Below, piece by piece: positions 1-12,407 of a DNA stretch of 64,000 nucleotides (position 1 is its first letter; each line of letters begins with the position of its first letter). The translations under genes and the position numbers were made by a program. Origin of the DNA: Streblospio benedicti (taxonomy: Eukaryota; Annelida; Polychaeta; Spionida; Spionidae); the NCBI GenBank assembly GCA_019095985.1, contig CM032665.1, positions 38,318,160 to 38,382,159 on the forward strand, in the 5' to 3' direction. Under the pieces are notes generated by a model. It did not search any database. It was not told the DNA's origin and worked only from the letters and a program-made list of their open reading frames with translations.

Positions 1-58
1 CCGGCCGGTAATCGTTGGCAATTATCTCAAGCGCGTCCGCCGCCGCCACTGACTGTGT
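1..58 (-). other. Possible exon fragment at the window edge
   Basis: On the minus strand this GC-rich, CpG-rich segment follows a CACAG that could be an acceptor. It stays open in one frame (about 17 residues, starting Ser-Val-Ala-Ala-Ala-Asp) to the window edge. Local composition resembles the confirmed exons, and it lies in the direction in which the ADAMTS-like gene must continue. The residues do not clearly match an ADAMTS spacer, and the polypyrimidine tract is poor, so this is only a candidate. Confidence 0.15.
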
Positions 59-74
59 TCGCCAGATGTACAGG

Positions 75-230
75 ACAACCTTAATATTAGGGCCAGGAGA
101 GGGACGGCCTTGAAGAGGTCTCAGTAGAGAGGTGGTTGTTTTATACAGGTTTATTGAGGTCTCTTTGTGAAGACTTGGGGCGACGGAATTGGTGACATCA
201 CAGAGATGGTCTTTTTATAGAGGTAAATGT
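75..230. repeat. Diverged copy of repeat family A
   Basis: The stretch holds phrases typical of family A elsewhere in the window, such as GTAGAGAGGTGGT and TTTATAGAGGT (both orders of 'tagagaggtgg...' and 'atacaggtttatt'). The inverted ends are not preserved, so it is an old or truncated copy. Confidence 0.45.
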
Positions 231-355
231 GAATGTGGTTGTTTATAGTCTTGATCCAAGTTTTGTTCTCACAACTTACACCAGGTCATTGGACCACTTA
301 GTGATCTTCAATTGATCATTCCTCATATGTTTGCTTTATAATTGGCCATAATTGA
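228..355 (+). repeat. Dispersed repeat family D, copy 1
   Basis: About 130 bases are shared with 43518-43645 (same strand) and 59640-59758 (opposite strand). The shared core is a GTTTATAGTC...ATCCAAG block, a TGCTCTCA block and ACACCAGGTCATTGG. No terminal repeats or target duplications were recognised. Confidence 0.6.
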
Positions 356-360
356 AGGTT

Positions 361-3300
361 TTACGGCATCTTAATATATTCATTCATTTGCTGATGTATT
401 CAAAATTGTCTTTTTTCCGTTGAAGAATCATCTTACCCTTGCAATATGGACTGATGTTTATATTGTGAAGCTTATATACTCTGTAACTGTCGCCAAAACC
501 ACAACATACTCCGCAAGAAGTTCACCCAGAAATGCAAAACGTGGCTATCATCCGGATATCCTGGCTTAAACTATCACATTCATTAGGACATGTGTTTCAG
601 CTGACAACTACCAACCAGTTAAAGACGCATTTACATACGTATCGCCTTTTAATGAAGACTAAAGGGGGTCGAATTCTGCCCGCATGTCACACTTGACATG
701 GCAGACGTCTTAGTCTGGATGACGACAAAGGTAATTGAGACGGACATGATTTTGATGATAGCACGCCTGATAAAGTCACTTGAGAATCCCCACGACAACC
801 CACGTGTCACCCCCATTGAACGCTGTGTCTGTTGGGCACAATGAACACGACGTCGCGGTCGCGGATGTTTTGATAGCAATGGTACAAGTGGCTGATCTTC
901 TAAATGGAAAAAAAACTGGGTTAATCAACTTGGGGTTGTCCTCTTTGGGTGAATATGCGTTTTGATGGACAGGCTAGCTGGCTCCATATCATACCGTACA
1001 TAACCAAAATAATACAGTGCCCGCTTGTTAGTTTACGTAATATAATATGGGCTGTTATGATGTTTGAAACTTTAACATAAAAAATGGGCAGAGATGTCTC
1101 AGTCGTATTTGCAACTTCTATGCAAAATTGAAGAACCAGAAATACATGTACATACTCTGTGATGGTGCCATTATAGTGATCTTATCTCATCCAATTGTAA
1201 TCATTATGATGGGTTATGTTATCTCATCAGATGGACGTTTAACGGTGGAATTATTTTTATGGACCATTTATATGGTTGAGAACTGTCAATGGAACGCGGT
1301 CAACCAATCTATCCTTCCCGTCTTCAATCTGCTTTGAATTTCTTGACCTCCTAAGGTGCACTGTGTCATTAGTCAACCTAATATAACTTGGCCCGTCTCT
1401 GAAGTTTCTTTACATTAAAAAGAACCTTCTTAATAGCCCCTTCTTATACTTGGCAGAACAGTTAGACTTACGTATAAGTCAAACAGTCCATGTGTACAGT
1501 CAACGCACGTGAAAAGGCATCCCAACGTTGTAGATAGAGTGACACTAGTTCCCGGAATCATCTTTCAACATTGAACATTATTCCCTAAGGTTTATACACT
1601 TGAATTCGATTGAATGCCACTTAACACTAGTCGGTTTTATGTGTAAAGTTTTATGCACTACGTTTTCAATTGTGAAGATGACAAAACCACATTATTGTAT
1701 GTACATCTACCTACACAGATCTCTCTAGGGTGCCCAAATACTCATGGAACGCCCGAGTCTAGAGACCGTCTTTGTTCCATGGACAGAACGGGTCTACAGA
1801 GACCCGATTCTTCTTCTTAGTCCATGGATATGCAACTGCACATCTAGCAAAGTATGCAATTTTGTCATGCTTAAAATTGCTGCTGTGTAGACAGCCCGTG
1901 GACAAGTTATAGTCAATTCTTGCATTGGACCTGAATATTGTTCATGATAGTAACCAACTGAACCCAATTGGATGCGTTTGAACTGATAAAAATTGCAAGC
2001 ACTAATAACAGCTGTGCATGGTTAAACACTTAACACTGTCGATCCAGTATGTAGGGTTATCAGAGAAACTTGATATCACCACTGATGCTGTCAGCATAAT
2101 TGCCTGTGTTCTATCATGATAAACAATATGCAAAACACACCACAATCATACCGTAATGTGGCTATTTATTTGAGTAAAAATAACTTCAAACAACTTCACC
2201 GCATATTTCCGGACTGTTATCATGTATGATAATGTATATAAATAAACAGGAGCCAATCGTGGGGCCGATAAATTACAATTAAAAACGGTCACTTTGAAGT
2301 GCTGACCATTTAAGTGACATTAGTTCCACGTGTCACTGACATGCACTCATTACATTTGATGGACAGCACTTCTTAATCTGAAGAATCGCTCGGTACACAT
2401 CAAAGGCCCCTTGGTTGACTGTGTTGACAAGCCGGAAGCGGGTCGCCGTTGCCTCCATCTATCACGGCAGCTTTTGACGAGAATGAGGCACTTAGTAATG
2501 ACCGCGGGTCATCTGATAACCCGCCCCCACTTAGGGGAACCGTCGTCCTAATTGCGTCGTGATTAATATGGGACTGGGGTACAACGGCGGAGCCTGTTTG
2601 CAGATGATAGATTTATACTATTGTCTTTGGCCTGTATTGTTAGATTCTATATTTAAAGGTGTACTCCATCTCTCCTACAGATGGTTGGGATTGATAAATT
2701 GCATTTTCATGTACATTACCAGGGATAGCATAACGATATGCATGTAATATATCACGTTAATTTCAGTTGGTTGTGTTCTCAAGGTTGTGCAGCTATTAAA
2801 CAATGAACCGCCATCTTCTCAATGGGGAGGCTTGATTAATTACTGGTGGCGTAGGTAAAGGGTAATGAAGTGGAAGTTGTTCATAAGAAGAAGCTATTTA
2901 TTGCAGCACACCTGCCTTAATAAAAACAATATTGTCTGTAAACCTTAAGGGTTTAATATGCTAATGGTTGGTGTTTGTGGAATAAACACAACAGGGAATG
3001 TGATAAAGTGTATGATCAACATATTGATTCAGCAGAGATCGGGTGGTCAGTCAAGTGGTCACTGTGATGCTGACCGCTACGCTGATAGAAGTCAGATGAA
3101 AGCAAACATGATGAGGCATACATGACTAAGTGGCCAAACTGCGGATTGACCGCATTTTTCGTGAACTGACCAAACAATGGGCTCGGGGGTCGGGGGGGGG
3201 GGGGGGGGGTCAGTGGCTACAACAAGCACACGCGTAAGTTCTATTTCGTGATTTTCAGATCCAGATGTATCGCAAAATGTCGATGTCCATTAAACACAAT

Positions 3301-6023
3301 GATAGCCTAAGAATGGAGGTATAAAAATGAACTTCTGCAGTTCTTACAATTAACTCTGCATGATTAAGTATTGATGATGATTATGTTCGATTGATAATGT
3401 ATTGAGGTAGGGAAAGCTAGTTGGTATGTACAACATTTTAGACATAATCAGCAATCAATCAAATAATGGATATAATAAGTGAGTGTTAAATTCGCGATAA
3501 ATAAAACCTGTATAGCTAACAGGATCTAAAAGTATACAAAATAAAACACAACGCACCCGGCAGTTACTTCATCAGTGCGGTCTGGAATGACTTTGCACTC
3601 AGCTATATAACTACAGGTAATCTTTACTAAATGAAAATCTATTGACGAATATTTCACATGAAGCTTTATCCTATTAACTATGATTGAACTATGAGAATGA
3701 ATAATTGTGAAATACAATTGTATGTGACATTTTGTCTCTTACAAGTCATAGTGTTTTATTGTATTATTTTGCCCCAGAAGTACATTAAGAAACCCATTTG
3801 GGATGTTCGTGAAAAACATTCTATGGATTTGGAGTTGTCTGAATATTTTGTTATGAAAATCGTGCAAGCAGGACAAACTGAATACCGCAAATTCTACCAT
3901 TTTTTTTTTCAAAGTAAAAAAATAGCCACAAAACGACACGAGTGATCAAACGACATTTATAACAATGTAATTTGTTTAATAAAATATCAACAGTGCACCA
4001 AGTCCTACTACAAAAATATACGTGTATATATGATAAAACTTCTGAAAATACATACAAGTTTTGCACTTAATTTCTGTCAGATTAGTGAACATGCCGAGGA
4101 TAATGTAGTAAACAGGTAATTTGGAGGAAAAATACAAACGTTGTTTTCTTTCCATCCTACTTGACAGGTGCAGAATTAGCACAGACAGGTGTTGCTCACA
4201 GGTGCCGGCACTTGCTTGCGAAGAGGAGAATCAGGTTTAGACATACACATACCTGTAACTATGTATCTTATGAATAAGTACCACCATAAAATTCTTATGA
4301 TAATTACTGAGTATACATACTGCGCTCTAGTCTAAAGGCAACACACTGCGTGTGCATTTTATTATTTGGCGACTTATAATATTGGCAAATAGTCACAAAA
4401 TCTTTCAAAATTGAATTTTGAAACATTAAGGTCATAGTCACTGGTAGACACAGGTATTCGGATGTCCTGGTGAATAAAGTGTTATTTTCATTTTTTCCCT
4501 GCTTCTCTAGTGATTGGAATCAATGACCATAAATAACTCTCTGCACATGCTGGTTTTTGTCCTGTCAGAATTTCTTAGATTCAAAGTGCAACGTGTAAAG
4601 AACTTTTTGGCATATACACACGTTTCCCTTTCTTTCATTTTTTGTTCACTTTTTTTACAATAATTAACTTGAACTCTCTGTAATATTTGTTTTTTGCTGT
4701 TGGACTTGGAGAGCAGACTTCTGTATAGTGTAAACCTTTAGTTTGGAATCTAGTCTTATTACAAGATGTCACAATATTTGTTTTAATTTATTTCAGCCGC
4801 GGTAACTAAGTCTAATAACGTATTGTGGGTTAATCCATAGTTAAGTTATATTTTAAGATTTAGAGTGTATCTGTTCTTAAAATTGCATATATAAGATGCA
4901 ATGTGAGTTGTTGAATTACATGTTCTGTTAATGTGATGTAATCAGCAACAGTCTGTGCAGATTTTCATTTCAGCTGTGCACCCACAGTATATATTATATT
5001 GTATATTAGATGTAGCAATATGAGGTTCTTAAAAATAACTAGAAATAAGATATTACATAGATAAGATATAACATAGATATGTGAAGATTATGTTACAATG
5101 CAAGATGTATGAGTTTTCCATCATTATATTAATTTTTTAAAAATGGGGAAAAATATTAGACTGATTAGAAGGCTCTAGCGACCGGAGGCGGCACTTTCCA
5201 CCTTCAACTCATTAGAGCGTGACGGGTGATCACTCATGCGCATCTAGCCTAAGGTTGTTACAGCCGTTCACAACATTTTGTTTGAGCAGGTTATACGGAC
5301 GATTACTGGCACTACTCATCTCCTCTTTCTCCACACATGTTCATACACACCGCCATTCCTTCCACAGGCCATGTTAAAACGAGCAGTGAGACTATTATAC
5401 GTAAGTAATAAACTCTGGTAGACTAAGGTGTCCTAACATGTCCAGCAAGTTAAAACATAAGTTCTGCAGTTCAAGCATAATTCTTTAACAAAAATGTTCA
5501 TTTCCCCATCAGTAACGAAAAATTAAAAATGGCAGGCTCACGTGTCTATTATCTAAGTATCTTGACTCCCTTGACAGCTATACATTTCTCATGTGATATT
5601 TAAAACAAGAACGCCCTGCTGTACATAGCTCACTTCCTGTAACTTAATGTGAAGCTTAATGTTTTGTGGCAGTGTTAAAACCGTCCAGCAATCAATATTA
5701 ATAAAGAGAACATCTTTATATATTCATGGCTGTGTGTTGACAGTATCAAATCCACTTCCAGTCTGGTGTCATATTGATGGTGTCCTGGACCACCACACAG
5801 GTGGCATGATCCTGTGCTCATCACCACACGCATATCAAGCTCTTCACTGCTGTTTAGCATGAACATATGGAACTCGCATATATATGTACAAAACGCGGCA
5901 GTGTGTACCTCCAGATGTGTAGACTATCGTGCATCTGTAGATCAAGGGAAGCATCGCAGTTGAAGGGACAGAGAATTGTACCTCCTACATCAACCTTGTC
6001 CCCGACTAGTTAGCTATCGGAGT
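361..6023. other. No gene seen
   Basis: This AT-rich sequence lies where 3' introns of the ADAMTS-like gene would be expected. Short open frames exist on both strands, but none has supporting splice sites, composition or family resemblance. A poly-G run lies at 3192-3209. A cluster of GGTCA/TGACC words lies at about 3040-3180. Confidence 0.5.
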
Positions 6024-6110
6024 ATGTGTGTGTGTGTATGTGTGTGTGCGTGCGTGCGTGCGTGCGTGTGTGGGTGTGTGTGCGTGTGTGCGTGCGTGTG
6101 GGTGGGTGTT
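6024..6110. repeat. TG/CG-rich microsatellite
   Basis: An imperfect run of TG with interspersed TGCG and TGGG units, in an intron of the ADAMTS-like gene. Confidence 0.9.
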
Positions 6111-6350
6111 ACCTAAGTATTAGCATCCAAATTCGGATAATCATGAGTGGGGATAGGAGATCGGACAATATATACCTGAGTGTGGAGTCTGACAGAACGA
6201 GTGAGCGCATCATTGTCTGATGTCTTATCGCACTCATATAATTATCCTTTCCTTTCAGGTGTATTGTAGTGTAGCATATCACATTCACACTCTGCCTCTC
6301 AGCCAATCAGAATCGAGTATTTTCAGCAAACATGAGAGACCATATAATAG

Positions 6351-6498
6351 GCCGGGTGACGACAGATCCAGTGGAAGCAAATACTTCATTTTCATAGGGT
6401 TTTCTACACGTCCACCACAAAGCCTATGAAATCCCTTAAGTGCGCCCCCCCCCCCACCCCTTTCCAAAATCCTGGATCTGCCATTGCCGGGTGACGAC
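6351..6498 (-). mobile_element. Repeat family B copy flanked by a 13-base direct repeat
   Basis: A family B element (body about 6364-6485, forward on the minus strand) ends in CCTGGATCTGCC and contains the family's TTTCATAGG and C-rich blocks. The 13-mer GCCGGGTGACGAC occurs at 6351-6363 and again at 6486-6498, consistent with a target-site duplication. The right copy sits inside the intron only a few bases from the splice donor of the cysteine-rich exon at 6503. Confidence 0.7.
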
Positions 6499-6502
6499 CT
6501 AC

Positions 6503-6651
6503 CTGGCAGCGTCCTCCGATGCACACGCGGCTGTGCGCGGGGTCGCCGTCGGGCCCGCACGGCGTCCCGTCCACCACGCTGCGCGCCAGACGCGCGTAGA
6601 TACTGCGGTGCGACGCGCGGCACAGCAGCTCACACGACCCCGCGCCGCTGT
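6503..6651 (-). CDS. ADAMTSL: ADAMTS-like exon e: cysteine-rich region, last exon seen
   Basis: It encodes SCELLCR...VVDGTPCG...SRVCIGGRCQ, the diagnostic end of the ADAMTS cysteine-rich region before the spacer. Two bases complete the Asp codon from exon d. It ends in phase 0 at a GTAGGT donor, so coding continues to the left. GC content is far above the surrounding intron. Confidence 0.9.
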
Positions 6652-9600
6652 CTGCAGTACACAAATGCAGTACTTATAGTAATATAGCAATAGCTAGTTG
6701 TAGTGGTGGTGGTGGGATCCGGTGTGCGTCGTACAACAAAAATGTACGTGTGTACCCCGGGGTATTGAATCAGTACATAGAAATGTAGCGCCACCGCCGA
6801 AGATATCAGACACAACGATGTAATGAACCTCTGGACTAGTACCGAAAAATATAATGTCATGAGCCACATTGGATGACCCAAAAGTATGATGGACGGTGGC
6901 CCGTCAGTACACAATCAATCTTTTGAAGAATTGCCCCCCCGGAACCCCCCTCCCCCAGCAAGATGTTCATATCCCTGTTCTGGTTACCTTTCCCATGAAG
7001 ATAAAGCGTTTGTTTCAACATTAATAACTAAAGGAAGACATTATGTTCGTGGTGACAGCATAACCTTTTGTATATACCTTTTGTAAAAAATGAAAATGAA
7101 TAAATAAAATCTCAATTTGACGAAGCACTAACTGCTCATCACGTGACCTACATAAAGTATAGACTCAATGCACGTAGGAACAGAGCCATTGCGAAACAAA
7201 ATGGCCTGAATGGTTCAGATGGATTACGTTTTCAATGAAAGTGAAATGAATGAATGGTGTTAAAACCTAAGGGGACTGTGGCTACAATATAATTGCAAGG
7301 GCCCCACATGGGGTCCCATAATAAGAGCTACTCCCTTGCGTCTATTCTTAACACATCCCAAACAGTTTCCAAGTCGCTTTTATACATGATGTCCCCATTT
7401 AAGAATTATGCGTGTATCTCGTGTCAGTATAAACGTATTCTCAAATTGTCATACAAGTAAAAATGCCTCCAAAACGGCAGAGTCGCCGTGTCATTTTCCC
7501 ACCCATACAGGGTCCTACCACAAAAGTTTTCATTGATAAAGAAAGCGCGTCCAGCGATTGGCTGGTGCAGTGCCAATGATAGCGCGAGCTATCGCTGCCG
7601 ACCTGACACCCGAGCAGCAGTTACGTCGTTATCAGCGAAGGTTTTACGTCAAAGATTGCGTTTATATTGCCGCTGTTGGCTCTCGTGTTTCTCGGGCTGC
7701 TGCAGTATATAGTAGGGAAGCACTCAGCTAATGTGATTGCATGGTACAGGGAAACGCCTCTTGCGAGGACATCTCTGGCTATGGCTGATAAATGGGAAAT
7801 GGGGCAATTACTCAATGCTACAGTCTCAGGTTTAAATGTGCAAGGAGTGGCAATGGTTCAAGAAAAGTGGTAAACCTGTGGAGGTGACCAACTGTTTGAG
7901 ATCTAGTCTTTAAATCTAGCTTCAAGAGCACACCAGGACTATAATGCGACACATGATTGCACGAAACCAACAACCACAGGCTAACAGTCATGTGAGGTCC
8001 ATCTTTTTGGCATATCAAAGCACAGCTGTAATCTGCTATGTTGCATAAATTCTCAGTGGCCTACGACATTTACTGTTACTGTGAGGGTGTTCTTAATAAA
8101 TAGGACGCAAATTTCAAACAAAGAGCAATTTTCCGCTACATTATTATAACTAGTATTTACACTCATAAAGCACAAAACAACCTCACAATCTGCAACAAAG
8201 TGTCCAGAAAGTTCTTTGCACTTCTTGGTTTATTAGGACCTGGAGAGAAGAAAAAGGAGGTTGGATTCTTATTGGTGACCGTGAGTTTGCCAATCCCGCA
8301 AATTAACCGGTTGAATATCACGCATATTATTGCTTTAAATCCATGTGTAACGCGTGACTTTACGGATTCCATTTGTTTGGGTGATTGTGGTGATTGGGGT
8401 GGGATTGAGGAGGGTGAGTGTTACAGGGTTGAAATCCCAAATCGCTTCTTATTGTTGGTCTTATTTCCCACACCGTATCTTTGTCAGCTCTTTCGGAGTT
8501 TCCATAATTGAAATCATACATCCTTTTTTACCTTCCCGCCTACCCACACCTCTCGCCCCCCACTTTTTGGCCTTTTCCTACTGCATGTTGCCATCCCTTT
8601 TCCTAAACTTCCCACTGACCCCACTCCGGCAAGCGCCAGTGGCTGTATCGCCGTGCTGGAAAGGGTCATGGTCATTGGCCGGGTGCATCTTGTTAGGTTT
8701 TCTAATTGTCACGATTGTCGTTACCGTTGATGGATGAGTTCTGATTGGCCGAGGCTGATCATAGATAAGCTTGTCTCTTGGTCCCTTGTCTGATTTGTTG
8801 TTGTATTTTCTCTTCGATGTACTTTGACAACAAAATAAAGGGAAATTGATTTTTTCTTCAGAATTGAATCTTTCAAGTAACGTTTTTATGGTGTCATCTT
8901 CTGTCTTTGGTGAACACTTACATCAACTGTTTTTTTTAAAGCACCTGTCCTAATGTGACCTACCCTTAAATGTGATGGCTTTTAAACACTAAATTTATAG
9001 CTACCTGGAGCGTCTAGAATTTGGTTAATAAAACAGGTGCGCTAAAACACTTTGCAAAATAGTGTTGACACGTAAGTAATTATTACAATCTATCAGCCCA
9101 AACCCCAAAATGCCCAGTATCCAGGTTTTAGGCGCGCAATCTGTCAAACGTAAAAGCCAAAACCCAAGTTAAAAACTGTATAGATCATTGGTCTAGATTT
9201 CAACCAGTGTGCTTTTTTCCCTCTCTTCAAAGCTCTGCACTGTTTATACCGAGAGGTCTATTTACATTGTGTTTCTACGTTTTGCTCTTCTTAATTATTG
9301 CAAGACGTCCACTTGAGAAACGTAAGATGACTGCAATAACAGACTTATCGCCCAAGCCCACTGCATGACATACATCGTAGGCTACTCAACACCCAAATGT
9401 TATTTCACCAGGTATAAAAACCTTATTTGCATTAACGTCTATGCCATGTCAACCTATGATAAGCACCTTGTCGATACATTGGGTTAAGTGTGCCGCCAGG
9501 ATATTGGAAGTGACTATGTTTTTATTAAAATCATTCCAACATTCTTTTTTCTTCTGACACATGATTTATTTTTGAACACTGACGATCAATTTCAGTGTCC

Positions 9601-12346
9601 ACATGTCCCATGGAATAAGTATAAACGAGGTTATAGATACAAATCTTGCATTTTTGTAAATCTCTGTAATCGTGTAAGGTTTATCTATACGACTTCCCAA
9701 TGTTTTGAGTTTGGATATACATCCCTAAGTAGGCTTTCCACATTTCCCAAATACTGAGGGTGTCAGCTTCACTTTACACTTTCACACATACATTTTGTAC
9801 GGATGGGTGATTTAGGCACTCCGAATACCAAGGACTAACCATTTGCTCAAAACCTGTTTTTGAACCATTGAAATCTTCCCAATTAGGTCAAGGTATAAAC
9901 AGTGCATTAGAAGATATTGAGTGTTAAAAAGTCTCTCCAAATTAGTGAGCGCTTTTCTCGGGAAGTGGGACGTGTGTGTGGGGGGGGGGGGGCAAAATAT
10001 AGGGATGTGGGAAAAAAGAGGCCAGACAAAAGAGTGATATAGAATTTCATGGAAGTGGGATGTGGGAAAAGCATCAAAATAGTTGTGGGATATGGGAAAA
10101 AGGCCAAAAACATTAGGGACGTGGGATTTCGTGACCTCCCCTTGTGTTGGTTGACTAGTTTTCTAGGTTACACTTTGGACGAACATAGAGAGCCATGTGA
10201 TATCATACACACACAGTGGATTTACTAGTAACCATCACGTAAATTCCCAAGCAATTACTTGAGGAGCCGGCGTACCTTTGTTGTAGGGCGTCCAGCGGTA
10301 CCGGCGTCCGGACACCAGCTTGTCGTTGTAGCGGGCGCACTGCTCGTGGCGACTGTCCAGCTCGCCCGCCCCGCACGCCTGGACAGAACATTAATGTTCA
10401 AATCATTCACAACCATTTATATGATTGAGTTTATTTTTATATATTAGTAAAACCTCTGTTGTCGCCACCGTCTCGTTTACAGCTGGTTTCCCATACAAAC
10501 AAAATGCAGTACAGCAACGAACGGGCATTATGTACCAAGAGTTATATTACAGAGGATTTTACATTATGACAATGAGGATACACAGTAACCTTATACAGTA
10601 GAACCTCTCTATTAGGATCACCTTTGGGACCAGTGTAAGGTGTTCTTATTAGAGAGGTGGTCTCTATACAGAGGTTTATTTTTGTAGCTTTAAGCCGGTC
10701 TTGGACCATGAAAAGTGGTCTTATTATAGAGTCTCAATAGAGAGGTGGTTTCAATTGGAGGTTCTACTGTACTAAGATCAGTGGCCTATCAATGGGGGTG
10801 GCGGGGATGATCCAGGGCACCACCATTTTTAGGAAGCTCCTGAAGTTTACCAACATTTTTACACATGCAATCTTTAAAAGCTAAAACAGCAGCATAACAA
10901 GGAGATCTTAGTAAATGTTTTAGGAGGCCCCAGATTTTGGCAAAATAATTTGCATGTAAATATTTCTACCGAACCAGAAGAAGCTGTTGAGTATATTATA
11001 TTTCTAAACAAAGTGTACTGAAAAGGTTAGTAATTCCATGGGGCGCCCAAAACATCTTATTAACACATACACACATATATGTATGTAATAATGTTGAGAG
11101 TCATGACTTTTATCGCAACTCTAGTCAATTGTAAAGGCCGCTAAACCTTCATCTGGCACTGGCTGGGCGGTGGGTCGAAAATATTTCCTTTATTATTTCT
11201 TATTCATGTTCTTAGAACTTATCTACAGTTTACATGGAATCTAAACTGTACTACTTACATGAGTATTGCAGACTTTGTACTGGGTCTTGTCACCATGACA
11301 ACCAGACACGGGATGACTTGAGATTCTACAATATATGGTTTTAAAAGGATAAAGTTTATATGATGTGTAGTCTCCTTAACAAGTAAATCATATGTGCTAA
11401 TTTCATTTAACAAGACTTCATATAACGTTTACTCCATACGGTAGCAATTCACTACACGTAACTCAAATACATGTAGCGAAATCAGTAAGATATTCCTTCA
11501 CAAATGGTTGTCGCCCGGGGGGGGGGGGATAACCGAAAGAAGAAGAAAGTTGATAAGGGTTGGGGTGGGGGTCTTCTGGCACTTTGGTGATGTCATCTTT
11601 TTCCAAAAAGGGTCTAGTTATCTAATGGTATTTGAACTTACTTTCTGACATGTAACGTGGGTGAGTCAATGTATCTATACAACGGCACAGTTAAAATCAA
11701 TGTTACTGGAGCAAGAGGTCTTCGAGAAAAAATATGTCATGGAGGGTGTGGGGGTGAAGCGAAGATGACGTCAACTCACCAGGAGGGATATTGGTCTTTT
11801 CAAAGCATCGTCACACAGTTGACGAAAGGTGGCAAGGGGGTGGGGTTGGGGTGGAGGGTGGGGTGGGGGTCAGACGTAGGAAAAAAAGAGGCCAACAATC
11901 AGGTGACGTCATTTGTAAAAAATCTCTAAAATGATCATATAACAAAATATCGTCGATAGCGCTCTACTAACGTGTTTGGAATGTAGCAGTCTCGCGTCCT
12001 GGTGGCCACGCCCACCCCGCACCGCGAGCTGCAGCGTGACCAGGATGACCACTCTGACCACTGGACACTGGTCACCTGCGTCAAAATCACCAATCAATAT
12101 TTATGTGTGTTTGTGGGGGGTGGGGGTGGGTAGGAGTTAACATGGGCAAATCCATTGGGGGGGGGGGGTGCAAAAGGGAACACCCAACCCATGTTCCAAC
12201 TATTATTATGCAACTCTGCAACTATAGATCCCGCATATAATAATCCATAAGATCCTTTATGCATGCCCCCCTTTTCTGAAAACCTGGATCTGCCAGTGTA
12301 TAATGGGTCACATAATCATACACCCCTCATATTTGTCTTATTTCAC

Positions 12347-12407
<61 letters not shown>

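Noticed and set aside
6404-6502. Extension of the ADAMTS-like cysteine-rich exon past 6503
   Set aside because: The frame stays open into the family B repeat, but GTAGGT right after GGRCQ is a good donor and the family motif ends there.
8200-8737. Two overlapping plus frames of 103 and 127 codons
   Set aside because: Low-complexity and overlapping simple-repeat sequence, with no supporting signals.
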